Origin: an uncultured Lachnospiraceae bacterium
GTDB lineage: Bacteria > Bacillota > Clostridia > Lachnospirales > Lachnospiraceae
NCBI GenBank assembly: GCA_947643615.1
Contig: CANRWO010000003.1
Coordinates: 56,453-120,452, forward strand
Length of the DNA: 64,000 nucleotides
Direction: 5' to 3'
The notes under the pieces are model-generated. The model saw only the letters and a program-made list of their open reading frames with translations. It made no database searches and was not told the origin of the DNA. The position numbers were made by a program, and so were the translations under genes. Within the stretch, counting starts at the first letter, position 1; each line of letters begins with the position of its first letter. Shown here in pieces: positions 23,199 to 33,706 of this stretch.

Positions 23199-24881
23199 TT
23201 ATTCGCTTTTGGGCAAAACGAAAGAGCTTTTCAGCGATACGATCCTGTTGAATACCGGGGCGCCGGGTTTCGAATCCTTCACGTCCACACAGAAAAATCC
23301 CTGCCTTACAAACTGGAACCGGTCGTATGCCCCGGCCTCCGCAAAAGCAGGCTCCAGCCTGCAGTCCTTTAAGACCTTTAATGAGTCGGGATTCAGGTAC
23401 AACTCCCCCTCTTCGCTGTAAATAGCGCCCTTTTCATCCGCCATGGCTTCGTCGATCAGGTTCTCATAAAGTCGGACCTCCGCCTTTATCGACTGTTCGG
23501 CCGCCACCCAGTGAATCGTTCCCTTCACTTTTCTCCCGTCGGGACTGTTCCCTCCCCTGGAAGCGGGATCATAAGTACAGTGCACTTCGGTAATTTTGCC
23601 CTGCTCATCCTTTACACAGCCGGTACATGTGACAAAATAGGCGTTCATGAGGCGAACCTCGTTGCCGGGAAACATGCGGAAATACTTCTTGGGCGGCTCC
23701 TCCATGAAATCCTCCCGCTCTATATAAAGTTCCCTGCCGAAAGGCACCTGCCTGGAGCCAAGCTCCTCGTTTTCAGGATTGTTCACGGCAGTGACCATCT
23801 CCGTCTGCCCTTCCGGATAGTTGTCTATTACCAGCTTAACGGGATCCAGGACCGCCATATAGCGGGGCGCCTTAGGTTTCAGGTCCTCCCGGATACAATA
23901 TTCAAGCGCCGCAGAGTCCGCAACCGACTGTGCCTTGGACACGCCGCACAGCTCCACAAACATACGAATGGACTCAGGCGTGAACCCCCTCCTCCGCAAA
24001 GCGGCAATGGATACCAGCCTAGGATCGTCCCAGCCGTCCACCTTTCCGTCCAGAACCAGCTTCTTGATATACCGTTTCCCGGTCACCACGTTCTTCAGGT
24101 ACATCTTGGCCTGTTCGATCTGCTTCGGGGGACAGGGATATTCCAGCTCCCTTACCACCCAGTCATAGAGCGGCCTGTGGTCTTCAAATTCCAGGGTACA
24201 CACAGAATGGGTGATTCCCTCGATAGCGTCTTCAATGGGATGGGCAAAATCATACATGGGATAAATGCACCAGGCGTCACCGGTATTATGGTGTGTCATA
24301 TGGGCCACACGGTAAATAACGGGATCCCGCATGTTGATGTTGGGGGATGTCATGTCTATATATGCCCGCAGTACCTTCTCGCCGTCAGCATATTTGCCAT
24401 CCTTCATTTCTTCAAACAATCGCAGATTTTCCTCCACGGAACGGTTTCTGCCGGGATCTTCCTTTCCGGACTCCGTGAAGGTTCCCCTGTACTCCCTGAT
24501 CTGTTCCGCGGACAGGTCGGACACATAAGCTTTTCCCTTTTTGATCAGTTTGACTGCCGCCTCATACATCTGCCCGAAATAATCGGAGGCAAAAAACAAC
24601 CTGTCCTCCCAGTCGGCGCCCAGCCAACGTACATCCTCTTTTATGGATTCCACAAACTCAATATCCTCTTTGGTGGGATTGGTATCGTCGAACCGCATAT
24701 TGAACTTTCCGCCATACTTCATGGCAAGCCCGTAATTCACAAGGATTGACTTTGCATGCCCTATGTGGAGATAGCCGTTCGGCTCCGGGGGGAACCGGGT
24801 CTTGACCGTGTCATAGACTCCCTCGGCTAAATCCCTTTCTATAATTGTCTCAATAAAATTTTTTGATTCTACTTCACTCAT
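23199..24881 (-). CDS. glnS: Glutaminyl-tRNA synthetase
   Basis: This class Ib synthetase charges tRNA-Gln directly. The HIGH motif is HIGH ([16 protein letters not shown]) and the KMSKS-equivalent is [12 protein letters not shown]. The acceptor-binding loop FDDTNPTKE is of the GlnRS/GluRS type and the total of 560 residues matches GlnRS including its two C-terminal beta-barrels. In Clostridia GlnRS is an acquired enzyme; its presence beside a complete gatCAB operon in this window means the amidotransferase is probably needed for Asn-tRNA instead. It is a single gene with GAGG upstream. Confidence 0.95.
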   Translation of the reverse strand: MSEVESKNFIETIIERDLAEGVYDTVKTRFPPEPNGYLHIGHAKSILVNYGLAMKYGGKFNMRFDDTNPTKEDIEFVESIKEDVRWLGADWEDRLFFASDYFGQMYEAAVKLIKKGKAYVSDLSAEQIREYRGTFTESGKEDPGRNRSVEENLRLFEEMKDGKYADGEKVLRAYIDMTSPNINMRDPVIYRVAHMTHHNTGDAWCIYPMYDFAHPIEDAIEGITHSVCTLEFEDHRPLYDWVVRELEYPCPPKQIEQAKMYLKNVVTGKRYIKKLVLDGKVDGWDDPRLVSIAALRRRGFTPESIRMFVELCGVSKAQSVADSAALEYCIREDLKPKAPRYMAVLDPVKLVIDNYPEGQTEMVTAVNNPENEELGSRQVPFGRELYIEREDFMEEPPKKYFRMFPGNEVRLMNAYFVTCTGCVKDEQGKITEVHCTYDPASRGGNSPDGRKVKGTIHWVAAEQSIKAEVRLYENLIDEAMADEKGAIYSEEGELYLNPDSLKVLKDCRLEPAFAEAGAYDRFQFVRQGFFCVDVKDSKPGAPVFNRIVSLKSSFVLPKSE

Positions 24882-24984
24882 CTATATGATCCCATTCCTC
24901 AATTTATTTGCTGCTTACCTGCTGCGGTATAGACGCCGTTTTCCGCATGAATAACATTCTCCCTCACGGATAGCGTTATTATAA

Positions 24985-25323
24985 TCATAACACACCTGAC
25001 TGTGCCTTCGCAAGCAATTCTTCCGGCGTATAGACAGAAATTGCATACTGCTCCCCGAATGTCCGCAGCCTGGGAGAGCAGATCACGATCAGGTATTCAG
25101 ACTCCCGCAGCGCTTCCATGATATTGCCTTCCAGGCTGTTGGTCAGGGGCAGTTCATCCCTGTCCCGGAAAACCCGGGTGATCCGGGTCCTACCCTCAGT
25201 CCTTCCGGAAAACTTGCCGGGTAAACGAAAAGCCTCCATCTGCCGATGAAGGTTCTCCGCTGCGAATTTATCCAATTCCGTATGACGGTAGCTTATAAAC
25301 GCATCATACCTGTATTTCATCAT
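24985..25323 (-). pseudogene. Truncated TIR-domain protein
   Basis: The first 86 residues are the N-terminal half of a Lachnospiraceae-type TIR domain: YDAFISYRHTELDKFAAENLH, VFRDRDELPL and ALRESEYLIVICSPRLR. In the family this is followed by a W-C-x-x-E helix that carries the catalytic NADase glutamate, and then a large C-terminal partner region. Here the sequence switches to TFGEQYAISVYTPEELLAKAQ and stops, so the catalytic glutamate is missing. The 112 residues are therefore most likely a decayed remnant. The ribosome site GAGGAG and start are intact, and the start overlaps the end of the DHH phosphoesterase gene by 20 bases. Confidence 0.6.
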
Positions 25324-26830
25324 AACTCCTCATAAAGAGATCCCGTTCCACCACATATATGTCATGGCAGTCGTCACAGCGGACCGCAAGATAATCACCC
25401 GGCCTGCCTGACATATATCTATCCTTATCCCATGCCGTGAAAACTTTCACCCCTTTATCTAAGGGCCTGGCATAAATATGCACTTCCCCGGTGGGCACAC
25501 ATAATTTTGCGAACTCTGTCAGGGACAGGTTTTTCCCGCTTTCCCGGTTCTTTATGGTAGGGGAATACTCTGCAGCCGCCAAAGTTTCGGACTCATTATA
25601 TGGCTTGTCCAGGACCCTGTATGATTCCATAAATTTCTTACGGCGGTTGGGATATACTTCCCCCTTAATGCCGATCATGATATAAAGGTCTTCCTCCACC
25701 GTCAAATCGATATCTCCCTCCAACGTACGGATGGTTATCGGCGTGCCTACCGGCAGAACCTCTCCGGCCTTCACATAACCCATGGGAATTTTCCGTTTCA
25801 GATAGGGTTGCATAGCAGTCAGGTCAACCTCATACTTCTCGGCATAAATCACTTCAAAGCTGTCGAAATACTCTGTCATACGGTTGTTGAAATACCCTTC
25901 CGTATGCATGGTAGGAAATTTTTCTTCATAGCGGCGCAGGCTGATAAAGCCTCCTGCCTTTTCATAATGGCCTCCCCCGGAACCCATGCCCTCCGCCAGG
26001 TACGAGGCCAGCTCGCTGGCGTTCACCTCCCTGATACAGCTTCGGACCGAAAACTTGTAACCGTCGTCCGCCTCATTAAAGACCACACAGGTCTTTACCG
26101 CATCCACCTGAAGCAGGAAATCACTGATCAACCCCAAAATATTGGGGTCACAGGGTTGGGATTTGATGACTGCGAACTCATAGTCATCATTGTAACTGTA
26201 CCGGATCAGTGCAATACCGGCAATCTCCAGTTCTTTCAGGGAAATATTAGAGTTCCTGAACAGTGTGATCAAGGTGTTATTCACCGGAAGCTCATCAATC
26301 ATATCCATGTCCAGCGGATTGTGCAGCTCTGAGAACTGGTTGGTATCTGAGTACAGCCCATAGTACAGCGCCGTGCCCAATCCCTTTTCGTCATCAATCT
26401 CATATCCCTCTTCCACCAGCATTTTCCAAACCAAAGTGGCACAGCTTCCCAGTTCCGGGTGGATTTCCGTCCATTCCCCGGCTTCCGCTTCCGCCTGATG
26501 GTGGTCAATTACAGCCACATAGTCTGCCGCCAGTTTCGTCACATTACCCGCGCCGTACTGGCAGTCCACCGTGACCAGAAGTCCACACGGCTTCTCCCAC
26601 ACTGCCTGTTCCACAGGAATATACTCCACCGGGAGGTTCAGCTTTTCTACCATAAGCTTCAGATTGGACTTCTGGATTCGGTTCCTGCCGCTGTACACCA
26701 GCCGCACCTGTTTCTTTTTGCTTTGGAAAAAGCAGTACAGGCCATAACCGGATGCAATGGTATCTGCATCCGGGTTGTCATGGCATTGAATTGTTATAGG
26801 ATTAAATTGTTCCAGGTCTGAAAGTCTCAT
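25304..26830 (-). CDS. DHH/DHHA1 phosphoesterase with C-terminal repeat modules
   Basis: The N-terminal 320 residues are a DHH-DHHA1 phosphoesterase: HDNPDADTIASG, VTVDCQYG and VIDHHQAE provide the manganese ligands, and GMGSGGGHYEKAGGFI is the DHHA1 nucleotide-binding loop. Relatives are nanoRNases, pAp phosphatases and cyclic dinucleotide phosphodiesterases; which substrate is used here is open. About 190 extra residues follow, with two similar blocks: LYIMIGIKGEVYPNRRKKFMESY and PGDYLAVRCDDCHDIYVVERDLF (each cut here), both ending in an F-M-x-SY-type helix. These look like a duplicated small module absent from NrnA. The gene overlaps the TIR remnant. Confidence 0.8.
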   Translation of the reverse strand: MRLSDLEQFNPITIQCHDNPDADTIASGYGLYCFFQSKKKQVRLVYSGRNRIQKSNLKLMVEKLNLPVEYIPVEQAVWEKPCGLLVTVDCQYGAGNVTKLAADYVAVIDHHQAEAEAGEWTEIHPELGSCATLVWKMLVEEGYEIDDEKGLGTALYYGLYSDTNQFSELHNPLDMDMIDELPVNNTLITLFRNSNISLKELEIAGIALIRYSYNDDYEFAVIKSQPCDPNILGLISDFLLQVDAVKTCVVFNEADDGYKFSVRSCIREVNASELASYLAEGMGSGGGHYEKAGGFISLRRYEEKFPTMHTEGYFNNRMTEYFDSFEVIYAEKYEVDLTAMQPYLKRKIPMGYVKAGEVLPVGTPITIRTLEGDIDLTVEEDLYIMIGIKGEVYPNRRKKFMESYRVLDKPYNESETLAAAEYSPTIKNRESGKNLSLTEFAKLCVPTGEVHIYARPLDKGVKVFTAWDKDRYMSGRPGDYLAVRCDDCHDIYVVERDLFMRSYDEIQV

Positions 26831-26879
26831 AAACTTCTTTTTTCCTTCCCAGCACTACAGCGAACATTGCAGCATTCAA

Positions 26880-28058
26880 TTAATGGTGGAACAGCCTGAT
26901 GCCGGTAAACGCCATCACCATCCCGTATTTGTCACAGCATTCTATCACTGCGTCGTCCCGCACGGAACCGCCGGGTTGGGCAATATATTTCACGCCGCTC
27001 TTATGTGCCCTCTCAATATTATCGGAGAAAGGGAAAAAGGCGTCGCTTCCCAGCGTCACATCCTGCATCCTGTCCAGCCATGCGCGCTTTTCCTCCCAGG
27101 TAAATACAGGAGGCTTAACCTGAAATGTACGCTCCCATACTCCGTCCGCCAGGATATCCTCGTATTCGTCTCCCATATAGACGTCAATGGCATTATCCCT
27201 GTCCGCCCTGCCCAGTCCGTCTACGAACTGCAGTCCCATCACCTGGGGGGACTGGCGCAGGAACCAATTATCCGCCTTCTGGCCTGCCAGCCTGGTACAG
27301 TGGATACGGGACTGCTGGCCTGCCCCGATACCGATCGCCTGGCCTCCCTTTACATAACACACGGAATTGGACTGGGTATATTTTAATGTGATCAGTGCGA
27401 TCTTCATATCAATCAGCGCTGCCTCAGGGATCTCCTTATTCTGTGTCACAAGATTAGAGAGCAGGTCGCCATTGATATCCAGCTCGTTCCTGCCCTGTTC
27501 GAAAGTAATTCCATACACCTGTTTTTTTTCTACCTCGGCAGGCGTGTAGGAGGGGTCGATCCGGATCACATTATAGTTCCCCTTCTTCTTCGCTTTCAGC
27601 AGCTCCATTGCTTCCTCCGTATAGCCGGGGGCAATCACACCGTCGGATACTTCCCTTTTGATCAGCCTTGCGGTATCTGCGTCACAGACATCCGACAACG
27701 CGATAAAATCGCCGAAGGAAGACATTCTGTCCGCGCCTCTGGCCCTGGCATAAGCACAGGCAAGAGGGGAAAGCTGGCCCAAATCATCCACCCAGTAAAT
27801 CTTGGCCAGGGTATCGTCCAGGGGAAGTCCCACCGCCGCTCCGGCAGGGGATACATGCTTAAATGACGTAGCCGCAGGGAGGCCTGTTGCCTCCTTCAGT
27901 TCCTTTACCAGCTGCCAGCCGTTAAAGGCATCCAGGAAATTAATGTATCCCGGCTTGCCGTTCAGCACGGTAACAGGCAGCTCACTTCCGTCCTCCATGA
28001 AAATGCGGGAAGGTTTCTGATTTGGATTACACCCGTATTTTAATTCCATTTCTTTCAT
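26880..28058 (-). CDS. purH: AICAR transformylase (stand-alone PurH C-domain type)
   Basis: This enzyme transfers a formyl group from 10-formyl-THF to AICAR in the ninth step of purine synthesis. The catalytic Lys-His pair is in TSFKHVSPAGAAVG, and DAFFPFSDNIERAHKSG and IAQPGGSVRDD are the conserved C-terminal blocks of the AICAR transformylase fold. At 392 residues it lacks the N-terminal MGS-like IMP cyclohydrolase domain of bifunctional PurH (about 520 residues). The missing activity is supplied by the next gene upstream, the PurO-type enzyme, 48 bases away. AGGAG precedes the start. Confidence 0.85.
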   Translation of the reverse strand: MKEMELKYGCNPNQKPSRIFMEDGSELPVTVLNGKPGYINFLDAFNGWQLVKELKEATGLPAATSFKHVSPAGAAVGLPLDDTLAKIYWVDDLGQLSPLACAYARARGADRMSSFGDFIALSDVCDADTARLIKREVSDGVIAPGYTEEAMELLKAKKKGNYNVIRIDPSYTPAEVEKKQVYGITFEQGRNELDINGDLLSNLVTQNKEIPEAALIDMKIALITLKYTQSNSVCYVKGGQAIGIGAGQQSRIHCTRLAGQKADNWFLRQSPQVMGLQFVDGLGRADRDNAIDVYMGDEYEDILADGVWERTFQVKPPVFTWEEKRAWLDRMQDVTLGSDAFFPFSDNIERAHKSGVKYIAQPGGSVRDDAVIECCDKYGMVMAFTGIRLFHH

Positions 28059-28106
28059 GCTCTGCTCCTATCTCATGTATTTTTCATCTTGCTGGTTTCA
28101 ACCCTG

Positions 28107-28814
28107 TCAATGGTTCTTATTGACGATCCTGGTCTCATATTTCCCTGTCTCAATATCTATGTACCTGACAAACAGAGAAACTTTATTCTCTTCATTGAGA
28201 CTATTCCAGATCATCTCCGTGAAAGCATCGATATCCCGGTCTATTGCCACCTCTTTCGGCTCACCCCGGAAGCTGGGCAGAGGATTCCCGTCATGCATGT
28301 ATGTATGGATAAACCGCCCCTCTCCCGCCTTAGGGTTCTCATAGGCGAATGTATTGCGGATACAGGTGGATGGATCCCCGTTATTGCTCTTTAAAATGGA
28401 CATGGCGTAATTATAATTTCCGCCCTCTATATGCATAATACCTGAAATACGGGGAGTGTAATTAGGCCCGTCGGGTTCAAACTCCCTGCTGCGGAGGGAC
28501 TGCTCAAAAGTAAGCTGCCTGTCCATCCCTTCATAAATGGTATCTGTCTGGTCGCCGTTCGTGACAATGGTCTTGTTTCCAAGTACACGAACCGGGGCAT
28601 AAATGACCAGGCTGGGGTCTTCCAGTTTGGCGGGGTCGAAGGCCTGGGTGCGGATCCCCTCCCCCTCTGTCACAAAAATACGGTTGCGGCTGTTAGAACT
28701 CCTTCCCATGATAAAATATGCCGTGACTGCCTGTTTCCCGTCCGCAGACCTCCCGATGACGATTCCCCTTCCGGGGTACGCATTGCTTTTTAATTCCTGT
28801 TCCAGTGATAACAT
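28107..28814 (-). CDS. purO: IMP cyclohydrolase, PurO type
   Basis: This closes the purine ring from FAICAR to IMP. The 235 residues match the PurO (archaeal-type) IMP cyclohydrolase family and not PurH: PGRGIVIGRSADGKQAVTAYFIMGRS at the N-terminus (cut here by family variation), NGDQTDTIYEGM, and EPDGPNYTPRISGI. The fold belongs to the Ntn-hydrolase group. It starts at 28814 with GGAGG seven bases upstream and precedes purH in the same operon. Such non-orthologous replacement is known in some Clostridia. Confidence 0.8.
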   Translation of the reverse strand: MLSLEQELKSNAYPGRGIVIGRSADGKQAVTAYFIMGRSSNSRNRIFVTEGEGIRTQAFDPAKLEDPSLVIYAPVRVLGNKTIVTNGDQTDTIYEGMDRQLTFEQSLRSREFEPDGPNYTPRISGIMHIEGGNYNYAMSILKSNNGDPSTCIRNTFAYENPKAGEGRFIHTYMHDGNPLPSFRGEPKEVAIDRDIDAFTEMIWNSLNEENKVSLFVRYIDIETGKYETRIVNKNH

Positions 28815-28938
28815 ACTTTTCCTCCGTCTTGTAAGGAACCGAGTCCCTTAGTAAAGCTTATCATTGTGGTTTTCTATTAAAAATCTTACACGGTTTGCCT
28901 CAAATATGCAATACTTTTCAGTAGAAATACAAACGTTA

Positions 28939-28979
28939 CAAAAGCCGGGCGCGTCTCCCATGCAGAGAGACGCGCCCGG
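28939..28979 (-). terminator. guaB terminator
   Basis: A perfect 13-bp stem CCGGGCGCGTCTC/GAGACGCGCCCGG with a 9-base loop, followed on the minus strand by CTTTTG. It lies 21 bases after the guaB stop and separates guaB from purO. Confidence 0.8.
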
Positions 28980-28999
28980 ACTGCTTTCACATGCTTTTA

Positions 29000-30623
<1,624 letters not shown>

Positions 30624-30660
30624 TAAGAATTTTCACGAATTATGGCACATTCTTCGGGAT

Positions 30661-30700
30661 GCAAAAAGGCGCATGGTTTACGTTACCGTTCCACGCACCT
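30661..30700 (-). terminator. Terminator after the DUF6106 gene
   Basis: AGGTGCGTGG pairs with CCATGCGCCT (two G-T pairs) and is followed by TTTTTGC on the minus strand. It isolates the DUF6106 gene from guaB. Confidence 0.75.
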
Positions 30701-30787
30701 TTACCAACCTATCTTTCAGGCGCCGTATGCCTGCGGCACCTTCCTCCCCTTCTCAACCATCCGGCAGGCAGATAAGCGCATTGCCCC

Positions 30788-31285
30788 CTAATCGTTAAAA
30801 ATCTTCCTGGGAGCCGCATTTCTCATGACCTTGACCATCTCTTCGGAGGGACTTAAGAGAATCTTCTCACCGCCCTCATAATACATGACAAAACGGCGGT
30901 CCGGCTGCAGCTCTTCGCCGATACTGTAGTCCTTCACCTTGACATTGTCCCTTCTTCCGAAATTGTCCAAATGATAGCTTTTCACAGGCGCCAGAATTTC
31001 AATCCTGTCCAGGCTGTAGGTGGCAACCCTCTTCCGTTTGGACTTTGCCATCACCTTGTCCACCACGATTTCTTTGTCCAAATAGAGATATTCATACTCA
31101 ATCTCCGTAAGCCAGCTGGAAAAATAAGCGCCCACGCCGAATACCACCGCAGGGATAAATGCCAGCGGAAATACAAACATAAAAACGGCAAGGAGCACCG
31201 TCAGCGAAATCAATAAAACCCTTACAAATTTCCACACAGCAGAAGACTTTGCCTGGACCAGGCATTCCACATATACGTCACTCAT
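30788..31285 (-). CDS. DUF6106 family membrane protein
   Basis: The 165-residue protein has two adjacent membrane helices (residues about 20-60; VRVLLISLTVLLAVFMFVF and IPAVVFGVGAYFSS) and a cytoplasmic PH-like domain (EYEYLYLDKEIVVDKVMAKS, YSLDRIEILAP) ending in PSEEMVKVMRNAAPRKIF. This matches the DUF6106 family of Clostridia; function unknown. GGAGG stands before the ATG at 31285, so the six-residue extension in the ORF track is not used. Confidence 0.72.
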   Translation of the reverse strand: MSDVYVECLVQAKSSAVWKFVRVLLISLTVLLAVFMFVFPLAFIPAVVFGVGAYFSSWLTEIEYEYLYLDKEIVVDKVMAKSKRKRVATYSLDRIEILAPVKSYHLDNFGRRDNVKVKDYSIGEELQPDRRFVMYYEGGEKILLSPSEEMVKVMRNAAPRKIFND

Positions 31286-31425
31286 TTTTTTCCTCCATTC
31301 CAAAACATCCTTTCCTTTAGCGTTTTCGCTTTTCGGCAGGATGATTTCTCACATTATTTTAATAAAGCTGCCACTCTTCTAATATATCTCAAAATAGGCC
31401 AAGTTGCAAGACGGGGATTCAAACA

Positions 31426-31452
31426 GGCCACCCCAATTTAAGGTGGCCTGTT
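31426..31452. terminator. Hairpin terminator downstream of the chemoreceptor
   Basis: CAGGCCACC and GGTGGCCTG make a 9-bp perfect stem. The plus strand has the better T-run (TGTTTTCTATTTT), while the minus strand has TGTTTG. It lies 140 bases after the chemoreceptor stop and before the DUF6106 start; nothing else is visible in this gap. Confidence 0.55.
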
Positions 31453-31593
31453 TTCTATTTTATTTTTCTATATCTGATTTCCGCGGGTCTTTTGTTGTGT
31501 TTCACCATCGGTATGATATGGTTTGTCCCTGCTGTTTCAAACACCATCTCATTCCCGACAGATTGCCGCCAACTCTTTTGGTTTCTCTTTTTG

Positions 31594-33564
31594 CTATTGC
31601 CTGAGCAGCTCAAATCCCCCCACAAGCTGGTTCAGTACCGACGCCTGGTTGGAAAGTTCCTCACTGATGGCGGCGCTTTCCTCGGCAGTAGCGGAATTGG
31701 ATTGCACCACATCGGAAATCTGGCTGACGGCCTGGGTAACCTGGCTGATGGAACCGGTCTGCCTCTCTACCGCCTCCGTCATCATATCCATCTGCCCTGT
31801 GGCCTGTTCGGCCAATTCCACCACCTGCGCTACGGAGGAAGTGACATTCGTTACGGCCTGCCCGCCATTGCTGACAGCCTCCATGGAACGCTGGATCAGT
31901 TCCATAGTCGCCTTTGCGGACTCGTCGGATTTCGATGCCAGCTCCCGGATCTCGTCCGCCACCACTGCAAAGCCTTTCCCGTCCTCTCCGGCCCTGGCGG
32001 CTTCCACAGAAGCGTTGAGGGATAAAATCTTGGTCTGAAGGGCAATACCTTCTATGGTGTCAATAATTTGCTTGATCTCATTTGATGTGGCGGTAATCAT
32101 TCCCATGGCCTGATTCAAGTCGTCAATATTCCTCTTGCTTTCCAGAAGCTGCGCCTGCGCCCCATCCATGGCCGTTTTAGTCTTATCCGACAATAGGGCG
32201 GTCCTCTTGGCATCCCTGTCAATATCCTGGAGGGTAGCGGATAATTCTACCACTGCGCTGGCCTGCTCTGTGGAACCCTGGGAGAGGGCAGTGCTGGAAG
32301 CGGCTACTTGGGCGGAACCGCTGGAAACATGGGCGGAAGCCTCGGCTATACCACCCAGGGTCTGGTTCAGCTTCTCGCTGATAGTCTGTAAATCCTCCTG
32401 GAGCGTCCGGAAATCACCCGGATAATGGTCCGGCACGCTGCCCTTGGTCAGATCCCCGTTGGCAATACTGCTGAGGATGGCTCCGATCTCTGCCAGCATG
32501 ACCCTGAAATTCTCCACCAAGTGAGCGGTGGAATCGGAAAGAATCCGGGTTTCATCCTTTGCCGCCACCTGGGGCAGAGGACTCTTAAGGTCGCCCTCGG
32601 AAAGGGCATGGAGACGCCTGGCGCACTTAACGATAGGATCCGTGATGGAGCGGCAGACAAATGCAGAAATCAGAATAACCAAAACACACAGCGCCGCCCC
32701 CACTGCCAGCTGGACATTATTGCCCACATAGGCATAGTGCAGAAATTCATCCTCACTGATCGTCACACCCACACTCCAGCCATCCGTGCCGGAAATGGGG
32801 GCGTATCCCTGAATATAATCCGCATGATCCCCGGGATAAGTGTATCTTCCCACTCCCCGCTCCCCGGCAATCATTTTCTGTTCAATGGAACCCAGTTCCT
32901 GAATATATTGGTCGTTGGGATTTTGGGCCATTTCCCGGATCAGGTTTTCCTGGCTCAGCACTTCCTCTTCCTCCAGGGCGGCAATGGTAGTGCCCTCCTT
33001 ATCCAAAATATAAGCATCCCCGTCTTCTCCAATCTGTATCTCACTGATGATCGACTGCAGAAGGTAGGTATCGCACTGGAAATACACCACCCCCTGGACC
33101 GCACCGTCCACCGTCACCGGCGCGGACACCACCATATACATATCATTTCCCTGCATATACGGAGCGGATATATAACTCTCCCCCTGGAGGGCTGCCTGGA
33201 AAAAAGGTTCCCCGGATATGTCCGTCCCATTGGCCGCGTCATATCCCCGGACATCTGCCATCCCCCCGGACCGCATATAATATTCTTCCACCTTCGTCTG
33301 CAGGAAAGCCTGCTTCTCGGAAGCCGTCACCTCCGGAGAAGTGATGACGGGGGAAGAAGCAATTTCCGAAATCGTCAGGGTGTAGGTTGCAATCATGTTC
33401 TGGGCAGCCAGGGCAGCCAGATCCGTGGTTTCAATCAGAGTCTGTTCAATGGCTGCCATAGTAGAATTACGGGAAATCATTGTGCTCAGCGCCACATTGA
33501 CAAAAGAGACGCCCAAAGTCGCCAAAATGACCAGTATCATAATTTTTGTCTGAATCTTTTTCAT
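31594..33564 (-). CDS. Methyl-accepting chemotaxis protein
   Basis: A transmembrane chemoreceptor. One N-terminal helix ([21 protein letters not shown]), an extracellular Cache-type sensor of about 240 residues ([23 protein letters not shown], cut by domain), a second helix ([19 protein letters not shown]), a HAMP domain and a long cytoplasmic signalling coiled coil. The hairpin tip reads [27 protein letters not shown], in family positions, then [13 protein letters not shown]. The YMQGND-type Cache suggests small organic or amino-acid ligands. Several starts are possible; I use the ATG at 33564 because the sequence before it is untypical. No other che or flagellar gene is in the window. Confidence 0.85.
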   Translation of the reverse strand: MKKIQTKIMILVILATLGVSFVNVALSTMISRNSTMAAIEQTLIETTDLAALAAQNMIATYTLTISEIASSPVITSPEVTASEKQAFLQTKVEEYYMRSGGMADVRGYDAANGTDISGEPFFQAALQGESYISAPYMQGNDMYMVVSAPVTVDGAVQGVVYFQCDTYLLQSIISEIQIGEDGDAYILDKEGTTIAALEEEEVLSQENLIREMAQNPNDQYIQELGSIEQKMIAGERGVGRYTYPGDHADYIQGYAPISGTDGWSVGVTISEDEFLHYAYVGNNVQLAVGAALCVLVILISAFVCRSITDPIVKCARRLHALSEGDLKSPLPQVAAKDETRILSDSTAHLVENFRVMLAEIGAILSSIANGDLTKGSVPDHYPGDFRTLQEDLQTISEKLNQTLGGIAEASAHVSSGSAQVAASSTALSQGSTEQASAVVELSATLQDIDRDAKRTALLSDKTKTAMDGAQAQLLESKRNIDDLNQAMGMITATSNEIKQIIDTIEGIALQTKILSLNASVEAARAGEDGKGFAVVADEIRELASKSDESAKATMELIQRSMEAVSNGGQAVTNVTSSVAQVVELAEQATGQMDMMTEAVERQTGSISQVTQAVSQISDVVQSNSATAEESAAISEELSNQASVLNQLVGGFELLRQ

Positions 33565-33706
33565 CTTTCTTTTCCGCAACGGTTCCGCAGCGGTGCCTCC
33601 TTTTTCATTGATAGGCTCCCGGAATCTGTTTATGCCTGATTTTACGGGAATTTTTCTGGTGCGCCGAAACAGTATGGCGCAGCGCAACACATGCTTTTAA
33701 ACTCCT

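Noticed and set aside
23511-24749. 412-residue plus-strand ORF
   Set aside because: Antisense shadow of glnS, rich in His, Leu and Pro as mirror frames of GC-rich genes usually are.
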